Positions 1 to 13,653 of a DNA stretch of 64,000 nt are shown here, one piece after another. The notes beneath the pieces were generated by a model, which saw only the letters and a list, made by a program, of their open reading frames with translations, was not told the DNA's origin and made no database searches. How positions within the stretch are numbered: the stretch's first letter is position 1; every line of letters begins with the position of its first letter. A program made the position numbers and the translations under genes. Source of the stretch: Chamaelirium japonicum (taxonomy: Eukaryota > Streptophyta > Magnoliopsida > Liliales > Melanthiaceae); the NCBI GenBank assembly GCA_947650365.1, contig OX393549.1, positions 80,526,533 to 80,590,532 of the forward strand, in the 5' to 3' direction.

Positions 1-33
1 GAGAGAGAGAGAGAGAGAGGGAGCAATTAGACC

Positions 34-2028
<1,995 letters not shown>

Positions 2029-2340
2029 CCGCGCGCGAATTGCTCACACGACTTCATCGATCATCTTAGCTTCGGCCGGCTTGTCGTCGAATTGCTCTTG
2101 TTGTTGTTAGCTTGGTCTCATGCTCCATTAATTGTACATGAATTCAAATGACATTAGCATTATTTGTTGTCCTGTGGGGATATCTTGGTACACCCTAGCT
2201 CATTGGAGCAATGAGGAAATTGTTCTTCCTAGAATTTAAATTTTGTTATCATTTATCGCATATAAGCTTTCTTTCGTGATCTAAGGAAATTAATTTCAGT
2301 TTTTGTTTACATATATTTGATAAAAATAATTTCAATGTAT
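2029..2340 (+). other. 3' untranslated and flanking region of the WRKY gene
   Basis: AT-rich sequence downstream of the TAA stop at 2026-2028. No canonical AATAAA is obvious close to the stop. There is no other coding signal. Confidence 0.5.
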
Positions 2341-2347
2341 AAAAGTT

Positions 2348-2742
2348 TGGGCAAATTACAAAAAACTCCCATGAACTATGCACCGATCATTTCATATCAG
2401 TCCCTCAACGTTCTAAATTATGCTCCCTCGATCTATTTAGCTCCATTCGTCAACTTTGATTCCAAAAAATATACCCTTGTCCTAGTAAGCATAATTAATT
2501 TTTTTTTTAAATTGTGTATTATTGGAAGATCCTGGTAAAAGTAAGCTTAATTTACATATCTTTTAAAAGTTGAGTCTTATTTGAATTTGATATGGGTATT
2601 TTTGGGATAAAAAGTGGAGGAAGGGGAGTGAATGCAGACATAGCATAGTTCAGGGTTCAAATTGTTCAAAAAAATATTTGAGCGATCAATATGAAAAGAG
2701 GTGTATGTATAATTTAGGGGAGGTTATTGTAATCTTCTGCCT
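2348..2742. mobile_element. MITE-like inverted-repeat element
   Basis: The left end (GGGCAAATTACAAAAAACTC) and the reverse complement of the right end near 2705-2741 (GGCAGAAGATTACAATAACC) form an imperfect terminal inverted repeat around about 390 bp with no coding capacity. Similar fallback MITEs are common near plant genes. The exact borders and TSD are not resolved. Confidence 0.4.
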
Positions 2743-4084
2743 AAAGATCTGTTTGGTTGTCGGGAATATTATGTGGGAAAAGAATTCAATAGAAAGGAAC
2801 GGGTAAGAAAAGAATCAAAAAGAAAATTGACTTACGTACTTTTCTTGTATTATTTCATTGTCAAGAAAAAAAAGATAGAATTTAATGGGGAAGTGGATTA
2901 TGATCAATAAGAGAGAATCTTCTTTTCCTGTGTTTTCCATTGGTTTTGACGAAAAAAGTTCTAATGCATGGGAAAGCACATAGCTATGAAAAACTGTTTT
3001 TCCATAAACCAATAGTTTTTCGTGAACCAAACACCAAAATTTATAAAAAAAGTTACATTTTCTTTTCCTTTCCTTGAATTCATTCACATTCTCATCAACT
3101 AAACACACCCTAAAAATTTCAATTAATGAAATAACTAGAAACATCCTAATTTTTTTTAACTAGTTCCAAAAATGATACAAGTTGCACAATTTTTGGTGGG
3201 TCTAACTCAATTTCATATTTTTCTCCAAGTTTTTGTGTTTTATAACAAGTGGCCTCAAATCAAAATTGTAGTCACGAGACAATCTAGACCTTTCTTTTTC
3301 AATCAATAGATTTCCTTTCAGTTGCAGTGGTGGTTCAACCTTTGCCAACTTGCGGTCACAATTTGTTTTACACCAAAGTCCAATGATCGACTTATCTTCA
3401 TTCCCCCCCCCCCCCCCCCCCCCCCCCGACTTGAAAACTACATGCTGATTTGTCAATTAGCGAGAGCAATAGTCGATCGATAACGTGTGGAGGAATATTT
3501 GATGGCGCTAAGCTTCGTCATGGATCGATGTTTCAAAAAATTAGGATTACATTAAAGAATAATTAACGTAATCATCGAAAGCGATGTCAGACCCTTATGG
3601 GTTTGTTTACAACATATTTCATTAGATTCATGTGTGTTCCCTATTGGATGGGTAGCATAGTTCTTGAACATGGACCCGTTTTAAATATCCAAGTCAACTG
3701 GACCATGTCTACATCTCAAGCAAGTAACCATTTTTATAGGTACAGGGGAATTCTAGGGCACCAAATGGATATGGACCATTGGATGGCCTTTTGGTGGATC
3801 TTAAGGGTACGTCCACATACCTAGGGTTCATCCAATGGGCTCTGTCGTAATATTCCCACCGGTAGGATGTTAGAAAAAGAGAATGAATGGTGGATGTGGG
3901 GCTCGGTATGGTATCGAATTTGGCCTTCGGTACCGACGTGGAACCCTTTTTATACTATTGTAGTTCTAGAAACCCACAAGAGTACTAGGATTAGGGTTAT
4001 GAGTACGTCCACATAGGATACCTAAAGGTGACTGGGTAATTTCTCATGATATAAAATCTTAATCCTTCTACCATATTGCACGAA
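2743..4084. other. Intergenic DNA, no supported gene
   Basis: AT-rich sequence with scattered homopolymers. A stretch at about 2750-3150 begins and ends with short 'gtttggttg' / 'caactaaacac' complements and may be another old MITE. I see no coding signal. A poly-C run lies at 3403-3427. Confidence 0.4.
3403..3427. repeat. Poly-C homopolymer (25 bases)
   Basis: An uninterrupted C run; its true length is likely uncertain in the assembly. Confidence 0.9.
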
Positions 4085-4089
4085 GAATA

Positions 4090-5007
4090 TGTTACAAAAA
4101 TTGGTTTTGATAGAATAATGAAAAAATCGGTTTTTTGGTTTAGTCTCATATTGCCCGTGGGGAGATCTTTTAATGCGTTTATAATGGAACTCCCTTCATT
4201 GGGCTTTGTAGCTTCCCAAGAGCCAAGCCATAGCCCACCACACACGCGCGCGCGCCGAGCCGGGCCGGGTCGGGCACGGGCTCGGGCAGAGGCCGCGGCT
4301 CGCGAGCCGCGTGGACGCGAATGGGCTTCGGGCCTTCTTTTACACTGGGTTTTAATTTTTATTTTTTTAATGGAGATTTATTCCTTCCGTTACACTCTTC
4401 ACGAGGCTGAGCTAGGTTCATTGAACCTGGACCTCTGCACTGTCACATGCAACCGTTTCACCTGACAGAGCAGTGAATGCTCATCAGTGCGTTGCATGCA
4501 ATGGGCTGTGAGTGTGGGGACGTTATGGCTAAGGACCTCTATATAAGAGAGGGTCCTGTGAAGCCAGAACATCCACCAAGTGAAGAGCTCTCTCCACTCT
4601 CTCTTTTCTTTCTCGTTCGTGATTCTGTTCCTGTCTGGAGTGTCTGGAGTACGTTGAGAGTCCCAAAGGGGTTCCCTTCGGTGATGAAGAGGAATCCAGT
4701 CGTTGTACCCTGGGGAGCGTTCGTCGGAGGCCTTGAAGCACCTACCGAGGCGGTGAAATAGCTTTCAGCGCATTGTGCTAGCACAAGCCTCGACTACTGC
4801 TAAGTACCTTGTTCTTCTTCCTCCTCCCACCTCTTTGCCATATCTGTAGGCAACCTTAGGACAACCTAAACCTTGATTGATTGTTGTGCTCAACTTTGCA
4901 TGCAAAACCCCTATAGTTTGTTCAAATGCTTTTTGCATTAAATTTGTAACATCTCTATATTCTGCTAGTCATCATTTGCTTGTATTCATAGAGTAGAATA
5001 CTCAACA
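4090..5007 (+). repeat. Left LTR of copia-1
   Basis: 918 bp, TG...CA ends. It holds a GC-rich segment around 4240-4320 and a TATA box (TATATAAG at 4540-4547), followed by a pyrimidine-rich leader. It pairs with the right LTR at 9728-10596. Confidence 0.93.
4540..4547 (+). promoter_or_regulatory. TATA box of copia-1 LTR
   Basis: TATATAAG inside the left LTR, conserved at 10151-10158 in the right LTR. This is the expected place for the U3/R boundary about 30 bases downstream. Confidence 0.65.
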
Positions 5008-5262
5008 ACTGAAAGCTATTTATCATTCTATTCTATTCCGTTTAGATCTAGATCCAATACGAGAGTGTTTAGATCTAGTCTTTTGTTAACTGTTAGAATT
5101 TCTTTGATTTTTTATAAGTTTGACGGTGTCGAGGAAAGCTTGACAAACCGGCATTAAATTGCCCTAGGAAGCTTGGTACTTAAGCGAGCCAAGTGCTCCA
5201 CCTCCTTCCTGGAGCTGACCTGGCCGTCAAATTTTTAAAAATTCAAAAGAAACTCTTCCTAG

Positions 5263-6111
5263 ATGACTACTGAGATGGAGAGGAAACCTAGCAAGTCTAT
5301 TGAGAAGCCTGAACCATTCGATGGGAAGAACTTTAAGAGATGGCAGATGAAACTTAGGTTCTATCTGACTATCCTTAAGGTTGTCGACCTTATCTCTTCC
5401 GAGAAGCCTACCCTTGTCTCTAAGGATGATGGCTCATCTAACCAAACCGACTTAGACTCCTGGGAGAGGCAGGATTATCTGTGTAGGAACTATATCCTCA
5501 ACTGTCTTGTCCCCGACCTCTATGATGTCTACTTCACCTGCAAGTCCGCCAAAGACCTGTGGAACTCCTTAGATAAGAAGTACGCCACAGAGGACGCCGG
5601 GTCGAAGAAGTTCGTGGTCGGGAAGTTGCTGGAGTTCAAGATGGAAGATGGAAAATCTATAGTCTCCCAACTTGAGGAGATACAGATTATCATCCATGAG
5701 GTCCTCGCTGAGGGGTACAAAATCTGCGAGAGATTCCAAGTAGCAACTATCATAGAGAAGTTGCCTCCCTCGTGGAAGGAGTACAAGAACAGTTTGAAGC
5801 ACAAAAGGAAGGAGATGACCCTGAAAGACCTTGTTGTCCGAATCCGTATAGAGGAGGACAATCGAGTGTCGGAGCAAAGAGAGCGAGCCTCTATGATAAA
5901 AGGAAAGGCCAACCTCGTGGAGAGGAAGTCTTTCAAAAAGAAGGCTCTTGCTCCTAAGCCCTGGGAGAAGAACAAGCAATCCAAGCCCCAGTTCAAAAAG
6001 AAGTCGAAGGGAGACTGTTTCGTTTGCGGCAAGCCAGGTCACCTGGCTAGGGAGTACCGCTTCAATGTAGCTAATCGGCCGAAGAACAAGTCTGAGGTGA
6101 ACGTGGCATAG
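5263..6111 (+). CDS. gag: copia-1 Gag (nucleocapsid-type polyprotein part)
   Basis: A 282-residue Gag that would form the virus-like particle and bind element RNA. The N-terminal half matches the copia Gag region (PFDGKNFKRW near residue 19, then a helical UBN2-like region). The C-terminus is Lys-rich with a zinc knuckle starting at C252: C252, C255 and H260 are present, but the fourth ligand is Tyr265 (TAC) instead of Cys, which should damage RNA binding. The ORF ends at TAG 6109-6111. Pol continues in the same frame from 6112, so this TAG is a nonsense break in what is normally one gag-pol ORF, or less likely a readthrough site. Confidence 0.88.
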   Translation: MTTEMERKPSKSIEKPEPFDGKNFKRWQMKLRFYLTILKVVDLISSEKPTLVSKDDGSSNQTDLDSWERQDYLCRNYILNCLVPDLYDVYFTCKSAKDLWNSLDKKYATEDAGSKKFVVGKLLEFKMEDGKSIVSQLEEIQIIIHEVLAEGYKICERFQVATIIEKLPPSWKEYKNSLKHKRKEMTLKDLVVRIRIEEDNRVSEQRERASMIKGKANLVERKSFKKKALAPKPWEKNKQSKPQFKKKSKGDCFVCGKPGHLAREYRFNVANRPKNKSEVNVA

Positions 6112-8148
6112 AGCGGCTACTTCTCGGCAGTGGTGACGGAGGTCAACCTAGTCAGCAACCTTGTAGACTGGTGGGTGGATACGGGAGCTACCCGGCATAT
6201 CTGCGGGTCGAAGAGCTCATTTTCTACCTACACACCTGCAGAAGAAGGAGAGTCACTGTACATAGGGAACTCCTCAGTTGCTCAAGTTGCTGGGAAAGGG
6301 AATGTGATTCTGAAGTTCACCTCTGGAAATATTCTGACTCTGAAGGAGGTGCTTCACGTCCCAGACATCCGGAAGAATCTGGTCTCCGGAGCAATGCTGA
6401 GCAAGAAGGGCTACAAGCTTGTATTTGAGTCGGACAAATTTGTCCTGGCTAAGGGAGGGTCTTTTGTGGGAAAGGGTTATCTTGATGAGGGCTTATTTAA
6501 GCTGAATGTAACCTCTTTCAATAATGATAATAAAATATCTTCTTCTGCTTACTTGTGTGATTCTTTTGATCTGTGGCATGCTAGACCAGGACACGTTAAC
6601 TCTAAAACTCTTAAAAGATTAGTTAACTTAGGTAGTGTACCTAAATGTGTTCCATCCTCAAATGGAAAGTGTGACATATGCGTAGAGGCTAAATATGCCA
6701 AGAAATATTTTAAGAGTATAGAGCGTAGCCTAGAAACCCTAGACTTGATCCACTCAGACGTGTGCGACCTTAAATGTTACACTACGAGAGGAGGGAACAA
6801 GTACTTCATCACATTTATTGATGATTGTTCCAGACATTGTTCAATCTTTCTCCTTAAGAGTAAGGACGAGAGCTTGTCCAAGTTTAAATCATATAAGTCT
6901 GAGATAGAAAACCAGTTAGGGAAGAGGATCAAAGTCCTTAGGTCGGACAGAGGAGGTGAATATGAGTCCGGAGAATTTACTAAATTTTGTGAAGACAACG
7001 GTATAATTCATCAAACCACTGCTCCATATTCCCCTCAGTCTAATGGAGTAGCTGAGAGGAAGAACAGAACCTTAAAGGACATGGTCAATGCCATGATGAT
7101 CAGTTTAGGGGTACCTATGAACTTGTGTGGGGAAGCTGTGCTCTCAGCAGCACATGTTCTTAATAGAATCCCATTTAAGGAATCTGAGCAGACTCCTTAT
7201 GAGATTCTGAGAGGTAGGAAGCCATCCTATAAATACCTCAAAGTGTGGGGTTGTTTTTCGAAGGTATCCATACCTAACCCTAAGAGGACCAAGCTAGGTC
7301 CTAAAACAGTTGACTCTGTGTTCATAGGATATGCCCAGAACAGTAGTGCGTATAGGTTTTTAGTAATCCATTTTGAAAACCCATACATAGATGATAATAC
7401 CATCATCGAGACTAGGGATGCTGAATTTTTTGAAAATCAGTTTCCTTATAAAGAGAGGTCTGAAAAACCTCAGGAGCCCAGTACGCTTGAGAGGCCTGCT
7501 CCTAGACAGAGGGATGACTCTTCAGATAATGAAGAGATCGAACCTAGAAGGAGCAAGCGAGCTAGGACTGGTACTTCGTTTGGGCCTGACTTCATTACAT
7601 ATCTAGTGGAAGAGGATCCAACTAGTTATAATGAAGTCATGACCTCAGCTGACTCTATCTTTTGGAAGGAAGCTGTAAATAATGAACTTGAGTCCATAAT
7701 ATCCAATAACACCTGGGAGCTAGTTGAGCTACCTCCTAGTTGTAAAACAGTTGGATATAAATGGATATTCAAGAAGAAGCTTAGGGCAGATGGATCCATA
7801 GAAAGATATAAGGCTAGGTTAGTAGCTAAAGGATATAAGCAGCGAGAGGGAGTAGACTTCTTTGATACCTACTCACCAGTGACTAGGATTACATCCATTA
7901 GGTTGCTTATAGCTATAGCTGCTATCCATAACCTTGTAATTCACCAGATGGATGTAAAAACTGCATTCCTAAATGGAGAATTAGAGGAAGAGATCTACAT
8001 GGATCAGCCCGAAGGCTTTATAGTGCAAGGTTTGGAGAAGAATGTTTGTAAACTAAAAAAGTCTCTTTATGGTCTCAAACAGGCTCCAAAACAATGGCAT
8101 GAGAAGTTTGACCATGTATGTGTTAACTTCAAGTGGGTTCAGAATTAA
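6112..8148 (+). pseudogene. pol: copia-1 Pol: protease, integrase, first part of reverse transcriptase
   Basis: Same frame as gag. Counting from the ATG at 6130: aspartic protease motif WWVDTGATRH near residue 17; GAG-pre-integrase LWHARPGHVN near 147, followed by the C-X2-C of CDIC. The integrase catalytic triad appears to be D210 (HSDVCD), D273 (RSDRGGEY) and E309 (VAERKN), the expected D-35-E spacing. The RT begins near 550 with GYKWIFKKK, YKARLVAKGY and DVKTAFLNG. The frame runs into stop codons at 8148 just after QWHEKFDHV. The remaining RT lies in the +1 frame from about 8120, so a single-base insertion (or two-base deletion) near 8117-8130 breaks the protein. Confidence 0.9.
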
Positions 8149-9163
8149 TGAATCAGATAAATGTATCTACACTAAGGTCAATAACTTGACTTGTATGGTC
8201 ATATGTCTCTATATAGATGATATGTTGATATTTGGAACCAACTTAGAAGTAGTGGTCAAGACCAAGGACTTCCTGAGTAGGCACTTTGATATGAAGGACT
8301 TAGGAGCTGCAGATGTCATTCTTGGAATCAAAATTAAGAGAGATTCCAATGGCATAGCTCTATCTCAATCTGACTATATCGAGAAAGTGCTTAGGAAGTT
8401 CGGTCATTTTGATTGTCGACCTGCTAGAACGCCATATGATCCTTCAGTACACCTGAAGAAGAATTTAGGGCCTAGTGTATCACAACTAGAATATTCTAGG
8501 GTAATTGACAGTCTCATGTATATCATGAACTGCACGAGACCCGATATTGCCTATGCGATAGGTAGACTTAGTAGATACACTATTAACCCTAACCAAGAGC
8601 ATTGGGATGCTCTAATCCGAGTTCTAAGGTACTTAAAATATATATTAGATTATGGCATTTTCTATGGTAGGTATCCAGCTGTCCTAGAGGGATACATCGA
8701 TGCTAATTGGATTGCGGATTCCTCAGGAACCAAATCCACTAGTGGGTATGTGTTTACCCTTGGAGGGGGTGCAATTTGTTGGAAATCATCCAAACAAACA
8801 TGCATTGCCCGATCCACTATGGAGTCGGAGTTCATAGCCCTAGATAAAGCTAGTGAAGAGGGTGAATGGCTAAGGAATCTCATTATGGATATTCCTTTTT
8901 GGCCAAAGCCTATTCCTGCTGTCCCAATTCATTGTGATAGCCAAACAGCTATAATGAGGGCCAGGAATAACTCCTATAATGGAAAGTCACGACATATTCG
9001 TCGTAGACATAACACTGTTCGACAGATGTTGAAAGATGGGATAATTACTATTGACTATATTAGGTCAAAGGATAATTTAGCAGATTCCTTAACTAAAGGA
9101 CTAGCTAGAGAGTTAGTTCTAAGTATATCGAGGGGGATGGGGCTGAGGCCTATAAACGAATAA
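8120..9163 (+). pseudogene. pol: copia-1 Pol, frameshifted remainder: RT active site and RNase H
   Basis: Continues the RT after the frameshift. [12 protein letters not shown] is followed by the catalytic [10 protein letters not shown] motif near 8210. The thumb follows ([22 protein letters not shown]), then RNase H with [37 protein letters not shown] and [10 protein letters not shown]. The stop is at 9161-9163. The first internal ATG (8069) lies in the overlap and is not a natural start; this is the 3' part of one broken polyprotein. Confidence 0.9.
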
Positions 9164-9727
9164 GTCTCCGATAACGGTAAGCCAACCTACGTGATTGGAG
9201 ATCCCAAGATCGAGGTTCAATGGAAAAACAAGTTATTCGAGGGATTTGTGGGGGTGCTATCAAAATTTTCCCCTCCGTATGATGTGATAGTACATTCTGT
9301 ATCGCTGAGAGGCTGAGTTTTAGACTCTTAATGCTAACTATAGCTGGCATACCAGTGGGGTGTATAGATACAGAGCACTCTTGATAGTAAGCACCTATAT
9401 GAGTATAGAAGTGTGGCCGCTTCTATGAGAATTGAGGCTAATTCTCTAGAACACTCAAGAAAACTGGGGAATGCTCATGGCCATAAAGAGCACAACCGCA
9501 TGGGACTCTATGATGTATATGAGAGCATGGGTGAGACTTGTCGACTAGACTTACAATATATAGCTGTACAGTTCAAGACGTAAGTTCGCTGTCAGCTAGT
9601 AAGTCCTGCAGTCTACACTAAGCAAAGGTTCAAGTCGAAAGACACCTTATGTCTATACATACTCTTATAGGTACTCCAGACTACTTCTTTCAATTTGTTT
9701 TTCGATATTTTCATTATTATGGGGGAT
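9164..9727 (+). other. copia-1 3' untranslated region and polypurine tract
   Basis: Non-coding sequence between the pol stop and the right LTR. It ends with a G-rich stretch (ATTATGGGGGAT at 9716-9727) directly before the LTR, the expected position of the plus-strand primer. Confidence 0.7.
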
Positions 9728-10596
9728 TGTTACAAAAATTGGTTTTGATAGAATAATGAAAAAACCGATTTTTTGGTTTAGTCCCATATTGCCCGTGGGG
9801 AGATCTTTTAATGCGTTTATAATGGAACTTCCTTCATTGGGCTTTGTAGCTTCCCAAGAGCCAAGCCATAGCCCACCACACACGTGCGCGCGCGCGCCGA
9901 GCTGGGCCGGGCCGGGCACGGGCTCGGGCCGAGGCCGTGGCTCGCGAGCTGAGTGGACGCAAATGGTTTTTAATTTTTTAATAGAGATTTATTCCTTCCG
10001 TTACACTCTTCACGAGGCTGAGCTAGGTTCATTGAACCTGGACCTCTGCACTGTCACATGCAACCGTTTCACCTGATAGAGCAGTGAATGCTCATCAGTG
10101 CGTTGCATGCAATGGGCTGTGAGTATGGGGACGTTATGGCTAAGGACCTCTATATAAGAGAGGGTCCTATGAAGCCAGAACATACACCAAGTGAAGAGCT
10201 CTCTCCACTCTCTCTTTTCTTTCTCGTTCGTGATTCTGTTCCTGTCTGGAATGTCTGGAGTACACTGAGAGTCCCAAAGGGGTTCCCTTCGTTGCTGAAG
10301 AGGAATCCAGCCGTTGTACCCTGGGGAGCGTTCGTCGGAGGCCTTGAAGCACCTACCGAGGTGGCGAAATAGCTTTCAGGGCATTGTGCTAAGTACCTTG
10401 TTCTTCTTCCTCCTCCCACCTCTTTGACATATCTGTAGACAACCTTAGGACAACCTAAACCTTGATTGATTGTTGTCCTCAACTTTGCATGCTAAACCCC
10501 TATAGTTTGTTCAAATACTTTTTGCACTAGATTTGTAACATCTCTATATTCTGCTAGTCATAATTTGCTTGTATTCATAGAGTAGAATACTCAACA
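9728..10596 (+). repeat. Right LTR of copia-1
   Basis: 869 bp, TG...CA ends, homologous to 4090-5007 with small deletions near 9965 and 10385. It is followed directly by the GAATA TSD. Confidence 0.93.
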
Positions 10597-10604
10597 GAAT
10601 AGCA

Positions 10605-11235
10605 TTTGATGGGCTTGTTGATTATTCACTATAACATTATTCGACGCCGACCTAGGGAATCTTGGGGAGAATTGATCCAGAAGCTTGAGAAGAGGCTTTA
10701 ATTTTGGGATGGAAATGATCCCACTTGTCACCGGGTGAATGTCTGACCATCCCGACTTACTTCCTATCTTTTTTTTCTCCTTTATTGTTTGGGTCATCAA
10801 GAAAATAGATAAACTCTGTCGAAATTTCTTTGGAAAGGAGTTGATGGATCATCGGGATCCTACCCATATTGTTTACTTGGGGTATAGCTTGCAAGTCCAA
10901 AGAGCAAGGTGGCTTGGGAATTATCGATCTTTCTGACTTCAATTAGGCTATATGCTAGGAAAATGATGGTGGCACATTTAAAACACAATTAGTGATTCCT
11001 GGAGAGATGATCATATAAGATCGAAGTAGATACTTGAGGAGATTGTCCCCCTTGCTTGCGAGATACCAATGCTCAAGTATTGCATGCCCTTCTAGAAGGG
11101 GGTCATTAAGATTTCAAATCGCTTCCGCTGTAGGCTACAACATCAGGTTGGTCATGGGGAATGATTTTAAGGTCGGATTTTGGGAGGATCTGTACATGGC
11201 CATTTACATGGGTGATTTTCCTTCTATACATTGAC
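10605..11235 (+). pseudogene. LINE (non-LTR retrotransposon) ORF2 C-terminal remnant
   Basis: Degenerate translation resembling the region after the RT of plant L1-type ORF2: VIKKIDKLCRNFF..., then a 'dPTHiV' block and a 'rWLGNYR' block in shifted frames (10739-10940). Further on, SLRFQIASAVGYNIRLVMGN and FKVGFWEDLY (11100-11200) match the zf-RVT-like tail. Several frameshifts and stops are present and no RT catalytic motif remains. It abuts the copia-1 right TSD, so copia-1 may have inserted into it. Confidence 0.6.
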
Positions 11236-11555
11236 CTTCCATTCAATTTTGGGCATAGCGTCTCTCTCCCCCTTTCCCCTTATGGTTAGGGTTTCAGATC
11301 TCTCTCTCTCTCTCTTGACCTCTTCGGACACTGTCGGCGGCGCTGGGGCGGCCAGGGGTTCCGGTCGAAGAGCTTCGTGGGGGCTGGATATGGCCCCTGT
11401 TCCCTTCCCCTGTAAATAGGACCTTACCCCATCGGCCCTACGAGTTTGTGTTCGGATTTTTGGCGGTGCGGCTCCCTCCTGGCTTGGATTAGCGATGGCG
11501 GCTCTAGGTGCGAGGGGTTCCGGCTGGTTCACAGCGGGCCAGATTGGTGGCTCTG

Positions 11556-11668
11556 TGATGTAGGCGTGCGTCGTCGAATGACGATTGATGAAGGTGATGT
11601 AATCTTTGTTATATATTTTCTTTATAAAGGAATAACTAATGATATGAGATCACCGAAAGAGACAGACG

Positions 11669-11723
<55 letters not shown>

Positions 11724-12075
11724 TGATTAGGGCTACAAACAGAGAAGCAAACATAGATTACAAGCACAGACGAGGCCTGAAATCCGTTAGATCGATAGGA
11801 CAATGGGATGAGACACCCAAGTCCATGGGCAAAACGACAATCACCATCATTCATTCATCATAATCTCTCCTTTGAATGGTTACATTGGGAACCTTTAAAT
11901 AGGTTAAAAGAAAAGATAAAACTGACAACAAATTTAAAACTCAATAATTATCCTAACAACTTTCCTAAAAATAAAAATATCAAATTTTAAAGATATTCTA
12001 AGATATACCATGCCTTATCCATCCATGGCAGGCTAGGATGGGGCAACGATGTTGGGCCCAAGTCGGATCATATCA
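11556..12075 (-). repeat. 3' LTR of the small LTR element
   Basis: 520 bp including an expanded (GA)n at 11672-11721. Near 12013-12030 it carries the sequence ttatccatccatgg, which is the empty site of the Helitron found in the other LTR. Confidence 0.8.
11672..11721. repeat. (GA)n microsatellite
   Basis: About 25 GA units inside the LTR. The other LTR has only a few GA units at the matching place (near 13780), so the repeat expanded after insertion. Confidence 0.95.
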
Positions 12076-12297
12076 TTTGCTTCTGCTGCAAAGAACTCAC
12101 CATCGAGTTTCGATAGGAATGCATATGTGGCAGCAAATGCAGCAAAGTCTCATCCACCGTGATATTGTTACAGTGTCAAGATCTAGTGATGGAGGCCTAG
12201 CAAGTGGTGTCGAACTGCACAGTAGTCTCATCCCGGGTCCCACACGAAGAATATGCTGATGTCGAGCGTGGACCGAAAAAAGAAGAAAGATTGGTGT

Positions 12298-12792
12298 CTA
12301 CAAACAAGCGCACACATACCCCTGGGCCGACTGGAGTTGTAACTCATCGGCAAATAGAGCCAAATGCTGATGAAGCTGGAGACACTCTGGGGCCGGTGGC
12401 ACGGAGTCCATCCCAAGGAAATCTATTTGTTGTGGTAGCTCTTCTGGTAAAAGATGTTCCACTGGATGGGCCACTAGAGTTAGAAACTCCACAGGAGGAG
12501 GAGATTCTACAGTACGCAAAGGCCGAAACTCTGGTGAAGGCATTGTAGGAGGAGAGGGCTGATGGCGTCTGGTGCACCTCCGGGCTTGTTCCCTGTATTG
12601 TAACTCGTCACCGATATCATCGAGCACATACTGGATGTAGTCAAATCGCTCCTGGCGTGTGCACGTGTCAAGCCTTTGTAGAAACCATTGAATGAATGGT
12701 GATATTGACAAATTCAGCTTGTAGGCTCGATCATCATTAATGTGCAAGCAATACTGCACGTCCCAATCAGAAGTAACAGGGAACACAATCAA
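12298..12792 (-). CDS. Unidentified 164-codon ORF inside the small LTR element
   Basis: I do not recognise this protein. The N-terminal half (VTSDWDVQYCLHINDDRAYK, FIQWFLQRLDT, FDYIQYVLDDIGDEL) has mixed composition like a real globular or helical domain; the C-terminal half is Pro/Glu-rich. Upstream on the same strand (about 12800-12975) is another open, natural-looking stretch (AVYIVMYYHEDDSDYKSIP ... SDYIFIYEQ). It ends at GAGCAG|GTATCC, which looks like a splice donor, so the two could be exons of one captured host gene. No retroelement motif is present. It may equally be degenerate filler. Confidence 0.35.
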   Translation of the reverse strand: MIVFPVTSDWDVQYCLHINDDRAYKLNLSISPFIQWFLQRLDTCTRQERFDYIQYVLDDIGDELQYREQARRCTRRHQPSPPTMPSPEFRPLRTVESPPPVEFLTLVAHPVEHLLPEELPQQIDFLGMDSVPPAPECLQLHQHLALFADELQLQSAQGYVCACL

Positions 12793-13638
12793 TCGGTGGA
12801 TACCTGCTCATAAATAAATATGTAATCGGATGTCTGGTAGAGAACATGATGGTCATTAGAATGTCCATAAGGTGGATGGATCTTCAAGTAGGATGAAGAA
12901 TAACGCCAACTAGAGAAGGGTGGAATGGATTTGTAGTCAGAATCGTCTTCGTGGTAGTACATGACGATATAGACGGCAATATGGCAAAGTCATAATTTTG
13001 TACTGCTGGACTGATTGGATGGAGGCACGGAGGGCACGAGTGAATCGGGCTCGAAAAATCCGTGTGACTTTGGTATTTGGTCCAACCAAATGCGATAAGC
13101 GGATAAGAAGAGGTGACCTTTGAAGTTTGATGGGTTCGAGTCACTTATTCGGGTCAGATCTGAATCTGTATACATAAGGGCTGACTGTCAAGTTATTCCT
13201 TCATTTCTCTTTATTTTTTATTTTTTATTTTAATTCTGATCTGATACATTTACCCTTTTTTTTTCACTTGGGCAACATGGAAGAGGGAAATGGGGCAGGG
13301 GACTGCGACTGTGGACACAGAAGAGGAGAAGGGATGCAACAAGGCTTGTGGATCGGTGGTGGTGCAAATGGGGCAACGGGGTCTGGGGCAAAGATAACGG
13401 CAGGTATGTGCCATTTCTCTTCTCTTTTTTTTCAAGAGATTTGAACATCTTTTTTATTTTTAGGGCGACGTACCCAATGTGACGAGAGACGATGGCAAGG
13501 ATGAAGGATGATGATATCGACGATGATAGTGACAAACCAACGAGGATGGTGATGATGGACCGATGGCGGTGGTGATGGATGAAGGCAATCAACACAGGGA
13601 TCGTTCGCGGTGCAAGAAGGCCATGCACGAAGTCTGAA

Positions 13639-13651
13639 ACTCTGATAGCAA
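13639..13651 (-). other. Primer-binding site of the small LTR element
   Basis: The reverse complement reads TTGCTATCAGAGT, close to the initiator-Met tRNA complement TGGTATCAGAG, two bases from the end of the right-hand LTR. It fixes the element's orientation as minus. Confidence 0.7.
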
Positions 13652-13653
13652 CT

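Larger units (their letters stand above)
4090..10596 (+). mobile_element. Complete Ty1-copia LTR retrotransposon (copia-1)
   Basis: A 6507-bp element bounded by LTRs that begin TGTTACAAAAA and end CTCAACA, with a perfect 5-bp TSD GAATA at 4085-4089 and 10597-10601. The internal order is gag, protease, integrase, reverse transcriptase, RNase H, which defines Ty1-copia (Pseudoviridae-type) elements. The LTRs differ in length (918 and 869 bp) by small deletions and substitutions, so the insertion is not recent. The coding region carries an in-frame TAG between gag and pol and a +1 frameshift in the RT, so this copy is probably not autonomous. No standard initiator-Met primer site (TGGTATCAGAG) follows the left LTR. 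Confidence 0.95.

Noticed and set aside
5529..6042. Minus-strand frames of 157-167 codons opposite copia-1 gag
   Set aside because: Antisense shadows of the gag coding region.
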